A DNA stretch of 64,000 nucleotides, taken from the NCBI RefSeq assembly GCF_001653565.1, contig NZ_LYPB01000089.1, positions 100,851 to 164,850 on the forward strand, given 5' to 3'. Under the pieces are notes generated by a model. The model had not been told where the DNA came from. It ran no database searches and saw only the letters and a program-made list of their open reading frames with translations. Positions 1-8,436 of this stretch are shown piece after piece (position 1 is the stretch's first letter; every line of letters begins with the position of its first letter). A program made the translations under genes and the position numbers. Source of the DNA: Paenibacillus oryzisoli. Lineage in GTDB: Bacteria; Bacillota; Bacilli; Paenibacillales; NBRC-103111.

Positions 1-1794
1 TAACGGATCAATCATTACCAAATCCCTCTGGATATCATAAACAACTTTGCCGATCTTCTCAATAATCTTCGTTGTTTTAACCAATATGTCTGGTTCATGC
101 ACTATAGCATCGAATTGTTTAGTTAGCCACTCAAGCTGAAGCATATTCATCGGCTTAAGAACGGTTTTGTAAAATTCATTTGTTTGAAAAGCATCAAACA
201 CAGTATCAAACTTTTGCGTTAGTTTGAACGCTTTTTTAGCATTTTTTTGATTAACACTGCGATTCATATCATTAAAAATCCCAATAACTTCATCGATCTG
301 CTTAACAAAGAGCACTCTCTTCTCTTCCAAGAACTTTGCTCGCTCCATTAGGTAATTCGGATCATATCCTGGCCCTTCATTGGCATACCATTTCAAATCC
401 ACGACTTCTTCATTTAAATACTTCTTTATGACATCGCTTAAATCCATAAATTGAGTTCCTTGAATCTTAGCGCCACCTTGTGTTGTATTAATAAAGGTTC
501 TATCTGGGTACTTTTTCAGATGTAACTCCATCTCAAGTCTCATTGTATTAAGTGACCAGTCAGTTTGAATAAGACTACCAAAAACATCTTCCACTTGGAA
601 AGAAGCATCTAGATCACTTTGGACAAGTACCTTGACGTTTTCAAGACCACTTGCATAATAGTTATTATTACGGTAACCAAGATTTTGACCGACCAAAACA
701 ATTGGATTGCAGCGCATTTCAGAAAATAATTGCAAAGCTATTACCGCAATTGATGGAGCATCATCAACCTTCACAAGCGCTTTATCATTTTCCTTTTTTA
801 ATATCATACCCGCAATGGGATCTTTATTTGTAAAAAGAGACAACAACGGTCCAGGATAGTCCTTCAGTGTTCCAGCACCTACAGTTGATCCATAAATAAG
901 TGGAATGTCTGTAATCTTCTCGTCAATCACTTTTTTGAAGACATTCACATTATGAAAATGAGGATCATAGGTACAAGCTCCGTCAGGAATAATACCATGG
1001 TTTAATAAAGGTGTAATCGCTGAACCAACAGCAAAGATATACGCAGATTTTTGCTCCTTAATATATTTGAGGTTTTCGATTTCTTCAACTAATGAAGGCC
1101 CTGCAGCGACGATAAGAACAGGCTTCCCTTCAAAAGAGGTTTTTTTATCAAATATATTGCCCGCTTGAACTGTATATTTAAAGTTATCAAGACTGTTAAT
1201 AATCCATTTCTTCTCGAATGCATATCTTACCTGAAACATTTTTCGAGCTTCTTGAAGATAATACTGCATACTCTCAGAAAATATTTTATACGCAGCCGCA
1301 TAGACACGCTCGTAGCTCGGCAAAGTAATAATCGTAACTTGTCCGTCAGTTTGGTTTACAAAATCTTGTACACTGGCCTTGCATTGCTCTGCATCGCTTC
1401 CCACATAAATATGTCTGAGCATTTTCCATTTTTTTAGGTTTTGGTACGATATAAAAGCGCGAAACACTTCAATGTCTGGCTCAAAAATTGAAAACGGAAT
1501 TGCTGGAAAATGCTTTATAAACGATTCGATATGATATCCGAGCCCCACACCATAAAAAAGCACGTGATTATGCTCAACATCGACAAACTGTTCGATAAAC
1601 TTCTCAGCCTCATGCACCGGATTATACTTACTATGTAAGTAATCGATATGTCCAGAATGACTAGCTGCTAATGTTGGATGCCCCGACTTCGTTTCTATAA
1701 CTTCTACAGTATCATTACGACCATTTAAATCGATTCTGTTTGTAAGAAAGGGATATCTGGACTTTAAAAACACTACATTGTCAGTTAGTTTCAT
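1..1794 (-). CDS. Maf-type motility-associated glycosyltransferase (DUF115/MptE-like), 3' end missing
   Basis: The frame opens at an ATG at 1794 and is still open at the window edge, so about 598 codons are visible and the C-terminus is lost. The protein begins MKLTDNVVFLKSRY. It has a glycine-rich segment YGVGLGYHIE near residues 81-90 and the AAGPSL loop near 230-235 that is typical of DUF115/MptE-like proteins. Maf proteins of this family transfer nonulosonic acids such as pseudaminic or legionaminic acid to flagellin Ser/Thr in the cytoplasm. The position two genes downstream of flagellin supports that role. The start overlaps the end of the 137-residue gene upstream by 14 bases, suggesting coupled translation. 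The sugar donor cannot be read from the sequence. Confidence 0.85.
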   Translation of the reverse strand, partial: MKLTDNVVFLKSRYPFLTNRIDLNGRNDTVEVIETKSGHPTLAASHSGHIDYLHSKYNPVHEAEKFIEQFVDVEHNHVLFYGVGLGYHIESFIKHFPAIPFSIFEPDIEVFRAFISYQNLKKWKMLRHIYVGSDAEQCKASVQDFVNQTDGQVTIITLPSYERVYAAAYKIFSESMQYYLQEARKMFQVRYAFEKKWIINSLDNFKYTVQAGNIFDKKTSFEGKPVLIVAAGPSLVEEIENLKYIKEQKSAYIFAVGSAITPLLNHGIIPDGACTYDPHFHNVNVFKKVIDEKITDIPLIYGSTVGAGTLKDYPGPLLSLFTNKDPIAGMILKKENDKALVKVDDAPSIAVIALQLFSEMRCNPIVLVGQNLGYRNNNYYASGLENVKVLVQSDLDASFQVEDVFGSLIQTDWSLNTMRLEMELHLKKYPDRTFINTTQGGAKIQGTQFMDLSDVIKKYLNEEVVDLKWYANEGPGYDPNYLMERAKFLEEKRVLFVKQIDEVIGIFNDMNRSVNQKNAKKAFKLTQKFDTVFDAFQTNEFYKTVLKPMNMLQLEWLTKQFDAIVHEPDILVKTTKIIEKIGKVVYDIQRDLVMIDPL

Positions 1795-2194
1795 TTTGAG
1801 CAACCTCATGTTTAATTATCATCGAAACAACGCTATGCAGTCCTTCTAATTTAGGCAACACTTCGTAATTCAAGATATCCCCAACTGCGACCGGATCTTT
1901 ATCGCTTATCGCATCATTCAGCGTCTGCAATTCGTGAGAAATCGCGTTCATCGCTTGTTCAACATCTTTCCAAGCTTCATAGGAAGAACCCCCAGCTTGC
2001 GCCAACGTTTCAAACACCTGAAAGATCCACAAAAACGCTTCAGTTAGTTGCGGCAATTCCCCCCATGGCTGTTGTTCAATAGATTTATAAAAACGATCCG
2101 CTAACTCCTTCATCAAAGGCAAAGAACGATTCAGATATTGCTCCCAGCTCATTATTACTTCGTTTAATTGGGAGTTAATAGGGTTATTTTGCAT
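1781..2194 (-). CDS. Small helical protein of unknown function between flagellin and Maf
   Basis: I do not recognise this 137-residue protein. It is predicted to be mostly helical, acidic and soluble, with no signal peptide or membrane segment. A Trp-rich stretch (PWGELPQLTEAFLWIFQVFE) lies in the first half. I chose the ATG at 2194, which has GAGGTG a few bases upstream; a longer TTG start at 2209 has no better ribosome site. It sits between hag and the maf-type gene and overlaps the latter by 14 bases, so it is probably translated with it. An accessory role in flagellin modification or export is inference from position only. Confidence 0.75.
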   Translation of the reverse strand: MQNNPINSQLNEVIMSWEQYLNRSLPLMKELADRFYKSIEQQPWGELPQLTEAFLWIFQVFETLAQAGGSSYEAWKDVEQAMNAISHELQTLNDAISDKDPVAVGDILNYEVLPKLEGLHSVVSMIIKHEVAQNETN

Positions 2195-2231
2195 AAGGCA
2201 CCTCTTCAATATATATCCTGTGTTATGTAGT

Positions 2232-2259
2232 CTTATACAATATTATCGGTTTTTGTCGA
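2232..2259 (-). promoter_or_regulatory. Candidate sigma-A promoter for the 137-residue gene and maf
   Basis: On the minus strand TCGACA and TATAAG are separated by 16 bases, close to the sigma-A consensus. It lies between the hag terminator and the next gene, where a new promoter would be needed. A nearby ACCGATAA resembles a sigma-D -10 but lacks a matching -35. Confidence 0.4.
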
Positions 2260-2286
2260 ACAATAATAAAGAGGTAATAACAAGAA

Positions 2287-2313
2287 AAGACTGGGAAGAA
2301 AAGCCCCAGTCTT
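2287..2313 (-). terminator. Rho-independent terminator of hag
   Basis: A 9-bp stem AAGACTGGG/CCCAGTCTT with a 9-base loop follows the flagellin stop codon by about 20 bases. The trailing T tract on the minus strand (TTCTTG) is weak. Confidence 0.8.
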
Positions 2314-2332
2314 GATAAATATAAAATAGATA

Positions 2333-3940
2333 TTAACGAAGCAATTGCAGAACGCCTTGTGGTTGTTGGTTTGCTTGAGCCAACATAGCTTGAGCTGCTT
2401 GGGAAAGGATGTTGTTCTTCGTGAAGTCCATCATTTCTTTCGCCATATCAACGTCACGAATACGGGATTCAGCGGAAGTCAAGTTCTCAGAAGCTGTTTG
2501 CAAGTTGTTGATTGTGTGCTCCAAACGGTTTTGTACAGCACCCATTTTGGAACGTTGGGAAGAAACGTTTTTGATTGCACTATCAAGTTTATCTAGAGCT
2601 TGGGATGCACTTGTAGCCGTTGAAACATCTACATCAGCTACACCAAGAGCAGTCGCTCTCATATCGCCAATACCAAAACTGATTGTTTGTCCACGGTTCG
2701 CACCAATTTGGAAAGTAACTCCGCCACCACTCATGCCTTCTGTTTGAGCTGCGCTCAATCCAAGATCTTTAATAAATGTACTGCCCTCTTTATCAGATAG
2801 CTGAACAGCACCGGATTCGCTAGTAATTTGGAATCTGCCATCCTTCGTCACGTTAACAACAACATCTTGCAAGTACCCAGGGTCACTTTCAGTTTTACCT
2901 GTGTTATGAGTCGCAATTGCAGTATTAATCGCACTTTGGATAGTTGATGCAGCGCCACTCATGGTTGTAGTTCCGCCAGTAATGGCAGATGAAAACGTGA
3001 TTTCTCTAAAATCAATATCACCAATTTTCAACCATGCTGTTGAATTACTACCTACTGTTGTTCCATTGTATAATGTGCTTCCTGAAGTTGCCGTTGTACT
3101 TAATCCAGTAGCTGCAAGAACGCCACCAGACGCTACTTCTAACTTAGAGTCTTTTCCTGCAGTTCCACTTTTCAATACTAAAGCGCCGCTTGAATCTATA
3201 TAGCCTGATACATGCGCAACATTCTTACCTGATGCATCAATTGCCTCATTAATTTTATTGATAATCAAGTCTTTAGCAGCATTCTGTGAAGTGGAACTGC
3301 TTGTAACACCGCTCAGAATACCTTTTTCAGAACTAGTAAGGTTTTGCCAGTTGATTTTAATTTCGTTTCCATCAATTTTTAGCGTTTCTTCAGTAAATGA
3401 AGCTGAACTTAAAGTCCCACTATCGATTGAAGCACCACCAGTAAGAACAGCCCCAGATAACTTAGCTACAACAGCCCCAGTTGTTGAATCAGTAGCAACG
3501 CTTGCACCGCCACCATTCTTCAAGTTACCATTCAACAATTTTTGAGTATTGAACTCAGTTGTGTTACCGATACGATCGATTTCGTCTTTCAATTGTTTTA
3601 CTTCTTCTTGAATCGCTGTACGATCGTCGTTTGTGTTCGTTCCGTTTGCGGATTGGTCAGCCAATTCGCGCATACGCTGAAGGATGGAGTGAGTTTCGTT
3701 CAATGCACCCTCAGCTGTTTGGATCAAGGAGATACCATCTTGAGCATTTTTGGAAGCCATATCCAAACCACGGATTTGTGCTCTCATTTTCTCGGAGATT
3801 GCTAGACCAGCTGCATCATCACCAGCGCGGTTGATGCGAAGACCGGAAGACAATTTCTCAAGGGATTTGCTTGCTGCTGCTGTGTTACCCGTCAATTGAC
3901 GGTGAGTGTTCGCTGCTGCGATATTGTGATTAATTCTCAT
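2333..3940 (-). CDS. hag: Flagellin
   Basis: Encodes a 535-residue flagellin, the filament subunit exported by the flagellar type III apparatus. The conserved D0/D1 N-terminus (MRINHNIAAANTHRQL, residues 1 to about 140) and C-terminus (about 425-535, ending QQPQGVLQLLR) flank a Ser/Thr/Gly-rich variable region of roughly 280 residues. B. subtilis Hag lacks an insert of this size. The start is the ATG at 3940, with GGAGGAAG 6-7 bases upstream. An in-frame ATG at 3976 lies inside a leader hairpin and is rejected. A sigma-D promoter lies about 100 bases upstream. A Maf-type glycosyltransferase gene downstream suggests the variable domain is O-glycosylated. Confidence 0.97.
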   Translation of the reverse strand: MRINHNIAAANTHRQLTGNTAAASKSLEKLSSGLRINRAGDDAAGLAISEKMRAQIRGLDMASKNAQDGISLIQTAEGALNETHSILQRMRELADQSANGTNTNDDRTAIQEEVKQLKDEIDRIGNTTEFNTQKLLNGNLKNGGGASVATDSTTGAVVAKLSGAVLTGGASIDSGTLSSASFTEETLKIDGNEIKINWQNLTSSEKGILSGVTSSSTSQNAAKDLIINKINEAIDASGKNVAHVSGYIDSSGALVLKSGTAGKDSKLEVASGGVLAATGLSTTATSGSTLYNGTTVGSNSTAWLKIGDIDFREITFSSAITGGTTTMSGAASTIQSAINTAIATHNTGKTESDPGYLQDVVVNVTKDGRFQITSESGAVQLSDKEGSTFIKDLGLSAAQTEGMSGGGVTFQIGANRGQTISFGIGDMRATALGVADVDVSTATSASQALDKLDSAIKNVSSQRSKMGAVQNRLEHTINNLQTASENLTSAESRIRDVDMAKEMMDFTKNNILSQAAQAMLAQANQQPQGVLQLLR

Positions 3941-3968
3941 GTGTTTCTTCCTCCTGAAGGTTCGTTTG

Positions 3969-3986
3969 ATCCACATCCATGTGGAT
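3969..3986 (-). promoter_or_regulatory. Hairpin with loop GGA in hag leader: probable CsrA binding site
   Basis: In the hag mRNA the sequence ACATGGATGT sits at the top of a 7-bp stem (ATCCACA/TGTGGAT) with loop TGGA. This closely fits the known CsrA ligand, an ACARGGAUGU core with GGA in a hairpin loop. A second GGA lies in the Shine-Dalgarno region about 20 bases downstream, so CsrA could bridge both sites and block hag translation. csrA and fliW are the next genes upstream. Confidence 0.7.
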
Positions 3987-4040
3987 TTATTTTGAGCTCA
4001 CAAGCGGGTCGGCCGCCCAGCTTGAGGCCCGTTGTTATAT

Positions 4041-4068
4041 ATATCGTCCTAGCGATTCCGAAAGTTTA
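4041..4068 (-). promoter_or_regulatory. Sigma-D promoter of hag
   Basis: On the minus strand TAAACTTT and GACGATAT are separated by 12 bases, close to the sigma-28/sigma-D consensus TAAAGTTT...GCCGATAA. The same 12-base spacing occurs at the flgM promoter of this window. Confidence 0.85.
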
Positions 4069-4079
4069 TAGGTAATTAC

Positions 4080-4106
4080 AAAAAAATGTCGACCAGGGTC
4101 GACATT
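4080..4106 (-). terminator. Terminator of csrA
   Basis: The inverted repeat AATGTCGACC/GGTCGACATT is followed on the minus strand by seven T residues. It lies just past the csrA stop codon and before the hag promoter, so hag is transcribed separately. Confidence 0.88.
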
Positions 4107-4111
4107 CCGCT

Positions 4112-4342
4112 TTATTTGGACTTATTCATTAATTTGCTTAGGTTTAAAGGACTAATCGGATTAGAAATCGCCTCTTTATTCGATTCCTGTATGTTCTGAT
4201 AGATCTCTTTGCGGAAAACTTCGACATGTTTTGGAGCGCGAATGCCGACACGAATCGTGTCTCCCTCGCTGCCCAGAACGACGATCTCGATCTGATCACC
4301 GATCATAATCGACTCTCCTTTTTTCCTGGCCAATACGAGCAT
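4112..4342 (-). CDS. csrA: Translational regulator CsrA
   Basis: A 76-residue RNA-binding dimer that represses translation by covering GGA-containing leader sites. The sequence starts MLVLARKKGESIMIGD and carries the usual IEIVVLG and VRVGI-like core (IRVGIRAPKHVEVFRKE). I start it at the canonical MLVL at 4342. An ATG at 4351 overlaps the fliW stop codon as ATGA but adds only three residues and has too short a ribosome-site spacing. It follows fliW directly. The likely target is the hag leader immediately downstream, as in the B. subtilis FliW-CsrA-Hag switch. Confidence 0.95.
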   Translation of the reverse strand: MLVLARKKGESIMIGDQIEIVVLGSEGDTIRVGIRAPKHVEVFRKEIYQNIQESNKEAISNPISPLNLSKLMNKSK

Positions 4343-4347
4343 ACTCC

Positions 4348-4803
4348 TCACCCCTCCACTTGTGTTGGTTCGCCTACTTCGCTTAACACGATTTCATGTT
4401 TGACGTTGTACTCCGAGTCGTGCAAGATAATCTGCTTGGCTAACTGCTCTTCTACATTCCATATGATAGGCGCCAGGAGGTTAAGTGTAATTTTCGTAAA
4501 ATCATCATTTACCGTAACGACGGACCAGACTTGCACATCCTCAGGTTTCTCAATGTTTAATTCAGTCTGCACAGCGTCGGGAATACTTAATTCATAATCT
4601 TTAAAGAAAAGAAAAGGGTCTGTTACCAAAAAAGTAAGACCGCCTTCTTGCACGGATTGGAAATATGAGAAAGGAGCACTATCAGCTGGCTGAACCAGGG
4701 TAAACTTGGTTAGTTCTTCAAAGCCTGGCACTCCTTGTGTAAACGTGACTATATCTGAGTCCTGCACTTCGATCTCTCCGAAAAATAAAGTCGTTATCTT
4801 CAT
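4348..4803 (-). CDS. fliW: Flagellar assembly factor FliW
   Basis: FliW (151 residues) antagonises CsrA allosterically. When flagellin accumulates in the cytoplasm it sequesters FliW, freeing CsrA to repress hag. The sequence shows the family pattern MKITTLFFGEIEV, FTQGVPGFEELTKF and VVTVNDDFTKITLNLLAPI. The length matches the family. AAGGAG lies about 8 bases before the ATG. The stop overlaps the start region of csrA, so the antagonist pair is translationally linked. A terminator-like hairpin lies just upstream of its start. Confidence 0.95.
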   Translation of the reverse strand: MKITTLFFGEIEVQDSDIVTFTQGVPGFEELTKFTLVQPADSAPFSYFQSVQEGGLTFLVTDPFLFFKDYELSIPDAVQTELNIEKPEDVQVWSVVTVNDDFTKITLNLLAPIIWNVEEQLAKQIILHDSEYNVKHEIVLSEVGEPTQVEG

Positions 4804-4830
4804 CTACCTAGCTCCTTCATTTGAACGAAT

Positions 4831-4860
4831 AAAAAAAGCTATAGAAATCATCTATAGCTT
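4831..4860 (-). terminator. Terminator-like hairpin between yviE and fliW
   Basis: The perfect 10-bp repeat AAGCTATAGA/TCTATAGCTT with a 5-base loop is followed on the minus strand by seven T residues. It ends 27 bases before the fliW start and leaves no room for a promoter, so it probably attenuates rather than ends transcription. Confidence 0.75.
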
Positions 4861-4872
4861 GATTATACCCCA

Positions 4873-5442
4873 TTATGTTTTGAAATCAATTTGTGAGACC
4901 GAGATATCTACCTTAGGATATTGTCTCATGTAAATATCCAGCTTACCTCGATTGTAATCAATCTCAGGCTTGTTTACTTGCGCATTAACATTTATTTTGC
5001 CGTCCGTAACGTTGATTTCAGCTTTACGTGCAGTGTACGTTATATCGACATTGTCATAACTCGCTTCACCGTAGTAATCGAATTGTGGACGGCTAATACT
5101 AAGGTCTTTCGCAATATCAGCAATTGCATTCCCGCCACGATGAATGGCAGCCATTCTATTGCCATCCTCTACGCGCCTGGCGATTCCTTGCATAGCGATT
5201 TGAGAGCACTGAGAATAGATCCGGCTCAACGCTGTTAGAATTGGTCCTTGCCCAAGGGCATCCCAAGCTCGGCTTTGATCTATCTCTAATTCTCCTCTAG
5301 GCTGTCTTATGTCCTGTTTAGGACGATCGACTTGCATTTCATAAGTAGCTCTAGGCTGTCGAATATCTTGCGTTCCGAGGTCGGCATCTATTCCAATTAG
5401 AGCTGGTTGCTGGCTTATTTGTATTTGTGGAATACTTGGCAC
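4873..5442 (-). CDS. yviE: YviE-like protein (DUF6470)
   Basis: A 189-residue protein of the DUF6470 family whose gene lies between flgL and fliW in many Bacillales. Its function is not established. Two copies of a QDIRQPR motif occur in the N-terminal third (near residues 26-32 and 43-49). The C-terminal half is rich in alternating hydrophobic and polar residues that suggest beta strands. There is no signal peptide or membrane segment. The start is a GTG at 5442 with AGGAGG about 9 bases upstream. The gene follows flgL by 25 bases and is probably in the flgM operon. Confidence 0.82.
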   Translation of the reverse strand: MPSIPQIQISQQPALIGIDADLGTQDIRQPRATYEMQVDRPKQDIRQPRGELEIDQSRAWDALGQGPILTALSRIYSQCSQIAMQGIARRVEDGNRMAAIHRGGNAIADIAKDLSISRPQFDYYGEASYDNVDITYTARKAEINVTDGKINVNAQVNKPEIDYNRGKLDIYMRQYPKVDISVSQIDFKT

Positions 5443-5467
5443 TTCAACCGCCTCCTAATCGAAATTA

Positions 5468-6367
5468 TTATCGCAAGAAATCAACTAATGTAGGAACAAT
5501 CACTTTGGATCCGGCAGAAAGCGAAGCCTGATAGACATTCTCTTCCATTTTCAAATTAGTGATGACCAATGACATGTCTGCATCTTCCGTCTTCGATTGC
5601 AGACTTTGCAAGTTAATACCAATGTCTTGCAGGCGTTCCTCCGCGAGCTGAACACGATTTGTTTTGGCACCAATATCCGCACGTGCTCCTAGGACTCCAC
5701 TCATTCGTTGATCCATAAGTTCAATAGACTTCTGAATACCTGGTGTTGTACCTGATGCTAAAGCCGCAGACAAATCTTTTAGAATTTGAAAAGCGTTATT
5801 AACATCACCGGATTTACCAAAAATCTCTTCCGCAGTTTTATTCATGGCGATTTGAACGCCAGCACCAATTTCGAACTTAATTTCACCACTATCCGTTACA
5901 GCATTAGCTGCATTATCCGGATCAGGAAATGGCGCCTTATCTGTGATTTGCCCATTGAAGACAAATTTCCCATTGAATTGACTGTTTCCGATGTTCGTTA
6001 ACTGATTATACAACTGGTCAATCTCCGTTTTCATCGCATTCAACGACTCTTCCGAGTTAGTGCCATTCGCAGCTGTTACAGCAAGTTCACGAGCTCTTTG
6101 TAATACGCTTCCTGTTTGATCCAACATCGTATCCGTATAATCTAGAAAAGAAACCGTCGCATCGACATTTCTCTGATATTGATCGTTCGTTTCTAACTCA
6201 CTGCGATAGCGCATAGAGAAACTAATTCCCACTGGATCATCTGAAGGCTTATTGATCTTGCGACCAGTCGACAATTGATCTTGAAGCTTATCCATCCGAG
6301 ACAAATTCCCATTTAAATTACGTAACAATTGTGTATTCAACATGCCTTGTGTGACGCGAAGAGCCAT
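5468..6367 (-). CDS. flgL: Flagellar hook-filament junction protein FlgL (HAP3)
   Basis: A 299-residue hook-associated protein that joins the hook-FlgK zone to the filament. It begins MALRVTQGMLNTQLLRNL and shares the flagellin-type N-terminal coiled region (LQDQLSTGRKINKPSDDPVG) and C-terminal helix (ending KVIVPTLVDFL). The length equals the family norm. GGGGTGG lies about 7 bases before the ATG. It follows flgK by 39 bases. Export is by the flagellar type III apparatus; no cleaved signal is expected. Confidence 0.95.
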   Translation of the reverse strand: MALRVTQGMLNTQLLRNLNGNLSRMDKLQDQLSTGRKINKPSDDPVGISFSMRYRSELETNDQYQRNVDATVSFLDYTDTMLDQTGSVLQRARELAVTAANGTNSEESLNAMKTEIDQLYNQLTNIGNSQFNGKFVFNGQITDKAPFPDPDNAANAVTDSGEIKFEIGAGVQIAMNKTAEEIFGKSGDVNNAFQILKDLSAALASGTTPGIQKSIELMDQRMSGVLGARADIGAKTNRVQLAEERLQDIGINLQSLQSKTEDADMSLVITNLKMEENVYQASLSAGSKVIVPTLVDFLR

Positions 6368-6406
6368 ACCAATTCCACCCCATACCTCTAGTTTTGTTAC
6401 TTACTT

Positions 6407-7852
6407 CTATCTGCCTACCATACCCATTGAATTGATTACTTTATCTAGCATCTCATCAAATGTAGTTAAGGAACGCGCTGCCGCGTTGTATGCGTGCTGG
6501 TATTTAATCATATCGGCCATTTCTTCATCTAACGAAACACCGCTTACGGATTGACGTCTTGCATCCACTTGATCGACGAGTATTTTCTGGTTAGAAACCT
6601 GACGTTGAGCCTCTTGCGTTTGGACCCCGATTTCGGAGACTACTGCACGAAGGAACTCGTCAAATGTCCCACCATTCAAAATGATTTTGGTAACACCCGA
6701 TCCGTCAAAATTATATTTCTGATTTTTGATTCCCGCCATTTTCAGCGCTAGCTCATTATTACCTTTGACAACATGCTCAACACCACTGGCATCAAAATAA
6801 GTCTTCGAAGAAGCTGCAATATTTTCAACATTATCTGTAATATTCGCACTAACTTTGAATGTGGCTGCAGCTGTACTGAAATCAGTAACCGGAGCGAAGA
6901 AATCGCCACCCTTTGTAGGAGGGTCTTGCAACGTGTATCCTTCTTTATGCGCCGTATTCACTGAAGTTACAATGGTAGAAACCATCGAATTTAGTTGATT
7001 CTTATACTCTGTAACGTAACGTTGATTAGATAGTACAAGTCCATAAAGCTCACCGCTGTTCAAATCAGCTGGATACGCTGAAGCTACCGTATTCTCATCG
7101 AACTCCGTTGCAGTGCTTGCCACCACCAAATCCTGATTACCCATCTTCACCCGATAACCGCCGGATTCTTCTTGAACGGAAACATTGATAACCTTAGACA
7201 ATTCATCGACTAACAAGTCCCGTTGGTCACGAAGATCATTCGCATTATTGCCAAGACCCTCAACCCGGAAAATCTCATTATTCAAGCCGGCAATTTGCTT
7301 TAGTGTTGTATTCACTTGTGTGACTTTAACCGTAATATTGTCGTTTAAGTCGGACGCAAGATCGTTCAATTGCTTCGCTGCATGATTAAACGCGTCAGTG
7401 ACTGCTAATGCACTCTCTTTAACAACAGCTCTTGTCTCCAAATTATCTGGCTGCTTACTCAGCTCTTGCCAAGAATTCCAGAAGTTATCAAGAACTTGGC
7501 GAAGACCTGTATTAGAAGGCTCATTAATAATCGCTTCTAATTTCTCTAGAGTATCTTGGCGAACAGTCCACTCGCCTAGACTCTTATTTTCATTCGCATA
7601 TTGCTTATCTAGAAAAGCTTCACGAATACGTTTCACTTCTGTAAACTGGACACCCTGCCCCATTTGACCAGGGATGGTTGAACGGTTAAAACTTAATGCC
7701 TCAATAGGCTCAGAAGCAACCATTTTGACAACCTGGCGTGAAAAGCCTGGCGTATTCGCATTCGCGACGTTATGTCCAGCTGTAGTAAGTGCTGCTTGCT
7801 GCGTTAGAATCCCACGCTTGGAAATCTCAATTCCGCCAAAAGTTGATCTCAT
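6407..7852 (-). CDS. flgK: Flagellar hook-associated protein FlgK (HAP1)
   Basis: A 481-residue hook-filament junction protein. The N-terminal rod/hook motif ALTTAGHNVANANTPGFSRQ (about residues 21-40) and the C-terminal helix DEMLDKVINSMGMVGR are diagnostic, and the sequence VSGVSLDEEMADMIKYQHAY just before it is typical of FlgK. AGGAGA precedes the ATG. Spacing to flgN upstream (about 50 bases) and flgL downstream fits one late flagellar operon driven from the sigma-D promoter before flgM. Confidence 0.96.
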   Translation of the reverse strand: MRSTFGGIEISKRGILTQQAALTTAGHNVANANTPGFSRQVVKMVASEPIEALSFNRSTIPGQMGQGVQFTEVKRIREAFLDKQYANENKSLGEWTVRQDTLEKLEAIINEPSNTGLRQVLDNFWNSWQELSKQPDNLETRAVVKESALAVTDAFNHAAKQLNDLASDLNDNITVKVTQVNTTLKQIAGLNNEIFRVEGLGNNANDLRDQRDLLVDELSKVINVSVQEESGGYRVKMGNQDLVVASTATEFDENTVASAYPADLNSGELYGLVLSNQRYVTEYKNQLNSMVSTIVTSVNTAHKEGYTLQDPPTKGGDFFAPVTDFSTAAATFKVSANITDNVENIAASSKTYFDASGVEHVVKGNNELALKMAGIKNQKYNFDGSGVTKIILNGGTFDEFLRAVVSEIGVQTQEAQRQVSNQKILVDQVDARRQSVSGVSLDEEMADMIKYQHAYNAAARSLTTFDEMLDKVINSMGMVGR

Positions 7853-7899
7853 GGTTCTCTCTCCTATGCCCTACTGGGTATTCTGATTACGTTTTTAAC

Positions 7900-8397
7900 C
7901 TAACCTCTTCGATCGAAAAGACCTTGCCGATTTACGCTCTTAACTTGGTTCGGATTTTTGTACATCATATCATCATCTGGCGGTCCAATAATAAGATCCA
8001 GTGAATAGTCTACAAAAGCCAATGATTGCTCAATCAATTGTTGATTGATTACGTTATTTAATTTCAATTCCTCTATGGTAACAAGCAGTGTTTGTTGAGC
8101 TTTCGTAAGTGCTTGCTTCTCTTCAGCTTTAAAAATAACTTTAATTAAATCACTTACCGTGATATTGGGATTAGGATTGTAACCTCTCGATATCAAGTAA
8201 GAACCGATGAATATAATACGTTGTTGATTGGCTTCTGCAATCGCTCTAACCCACTTATTCTCTCGATTAACAATCATATTGAGCTCATCAATATTGTTGT
8301 TGACAAGAACCTGCTTCTTTACCTTGGATAGTTCAAGAAGCGCCTCATGTGCTTCCTGCAGTGTGTTCATCGTTTCCAATAAAGGCTGTATGGACAT
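7900..8397 (-). CDS. flgN: Flagellar export chaperone FlgN
   Basis: A 165-residue, helical, Glu/Lys/Asn-rich cytoplasmic protein that fits the FlgN family of chaperones for FlgK and FlgL. Its position between flgM and flgK is the standard one (yvyG in B. subtilis). I use the ATG at 8397, which has GGGTGA upstream; a GTG three codons earlier is possible. No membrane segment is present. The assignment rests on gene order and helical composition more than on strong motifs. Confidence 0.85.
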   Translation of the reverse strand: MSIQPLLETMNTLQEAHEALLELSKVKKQVLVNNNIDELNMIVNRENKWVRAIAEANQQRIIFIGSYLISRGYNPNPNITVSDLIKVIFKAEEKQALTKAQQTLLVTIEELKLNNVINQQLIEQSLAFVDYSLDLIIGPPDDDMMYKNPNQVKSVNRQGLFDRRG

Positions 8398-8436
8398 GGT
8401 CGTCACCCACTTTTATCTAATGTATAAACGAGTTGT

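Noticed and set aside
2345..2747. Plus-strand frames opposite the flagellin C-terminus
   Set aside because: They are antisense to a conserved protein domain and have no ribosome site.
3941..3976. Longer flagellin start at 3976 adding 12 residues
   Set aside because: That ATG lies in the leader hairpin and its frame would read through the ribosome site; the ATG at 3940 has ideal spacing and the canonical MRINHN start.
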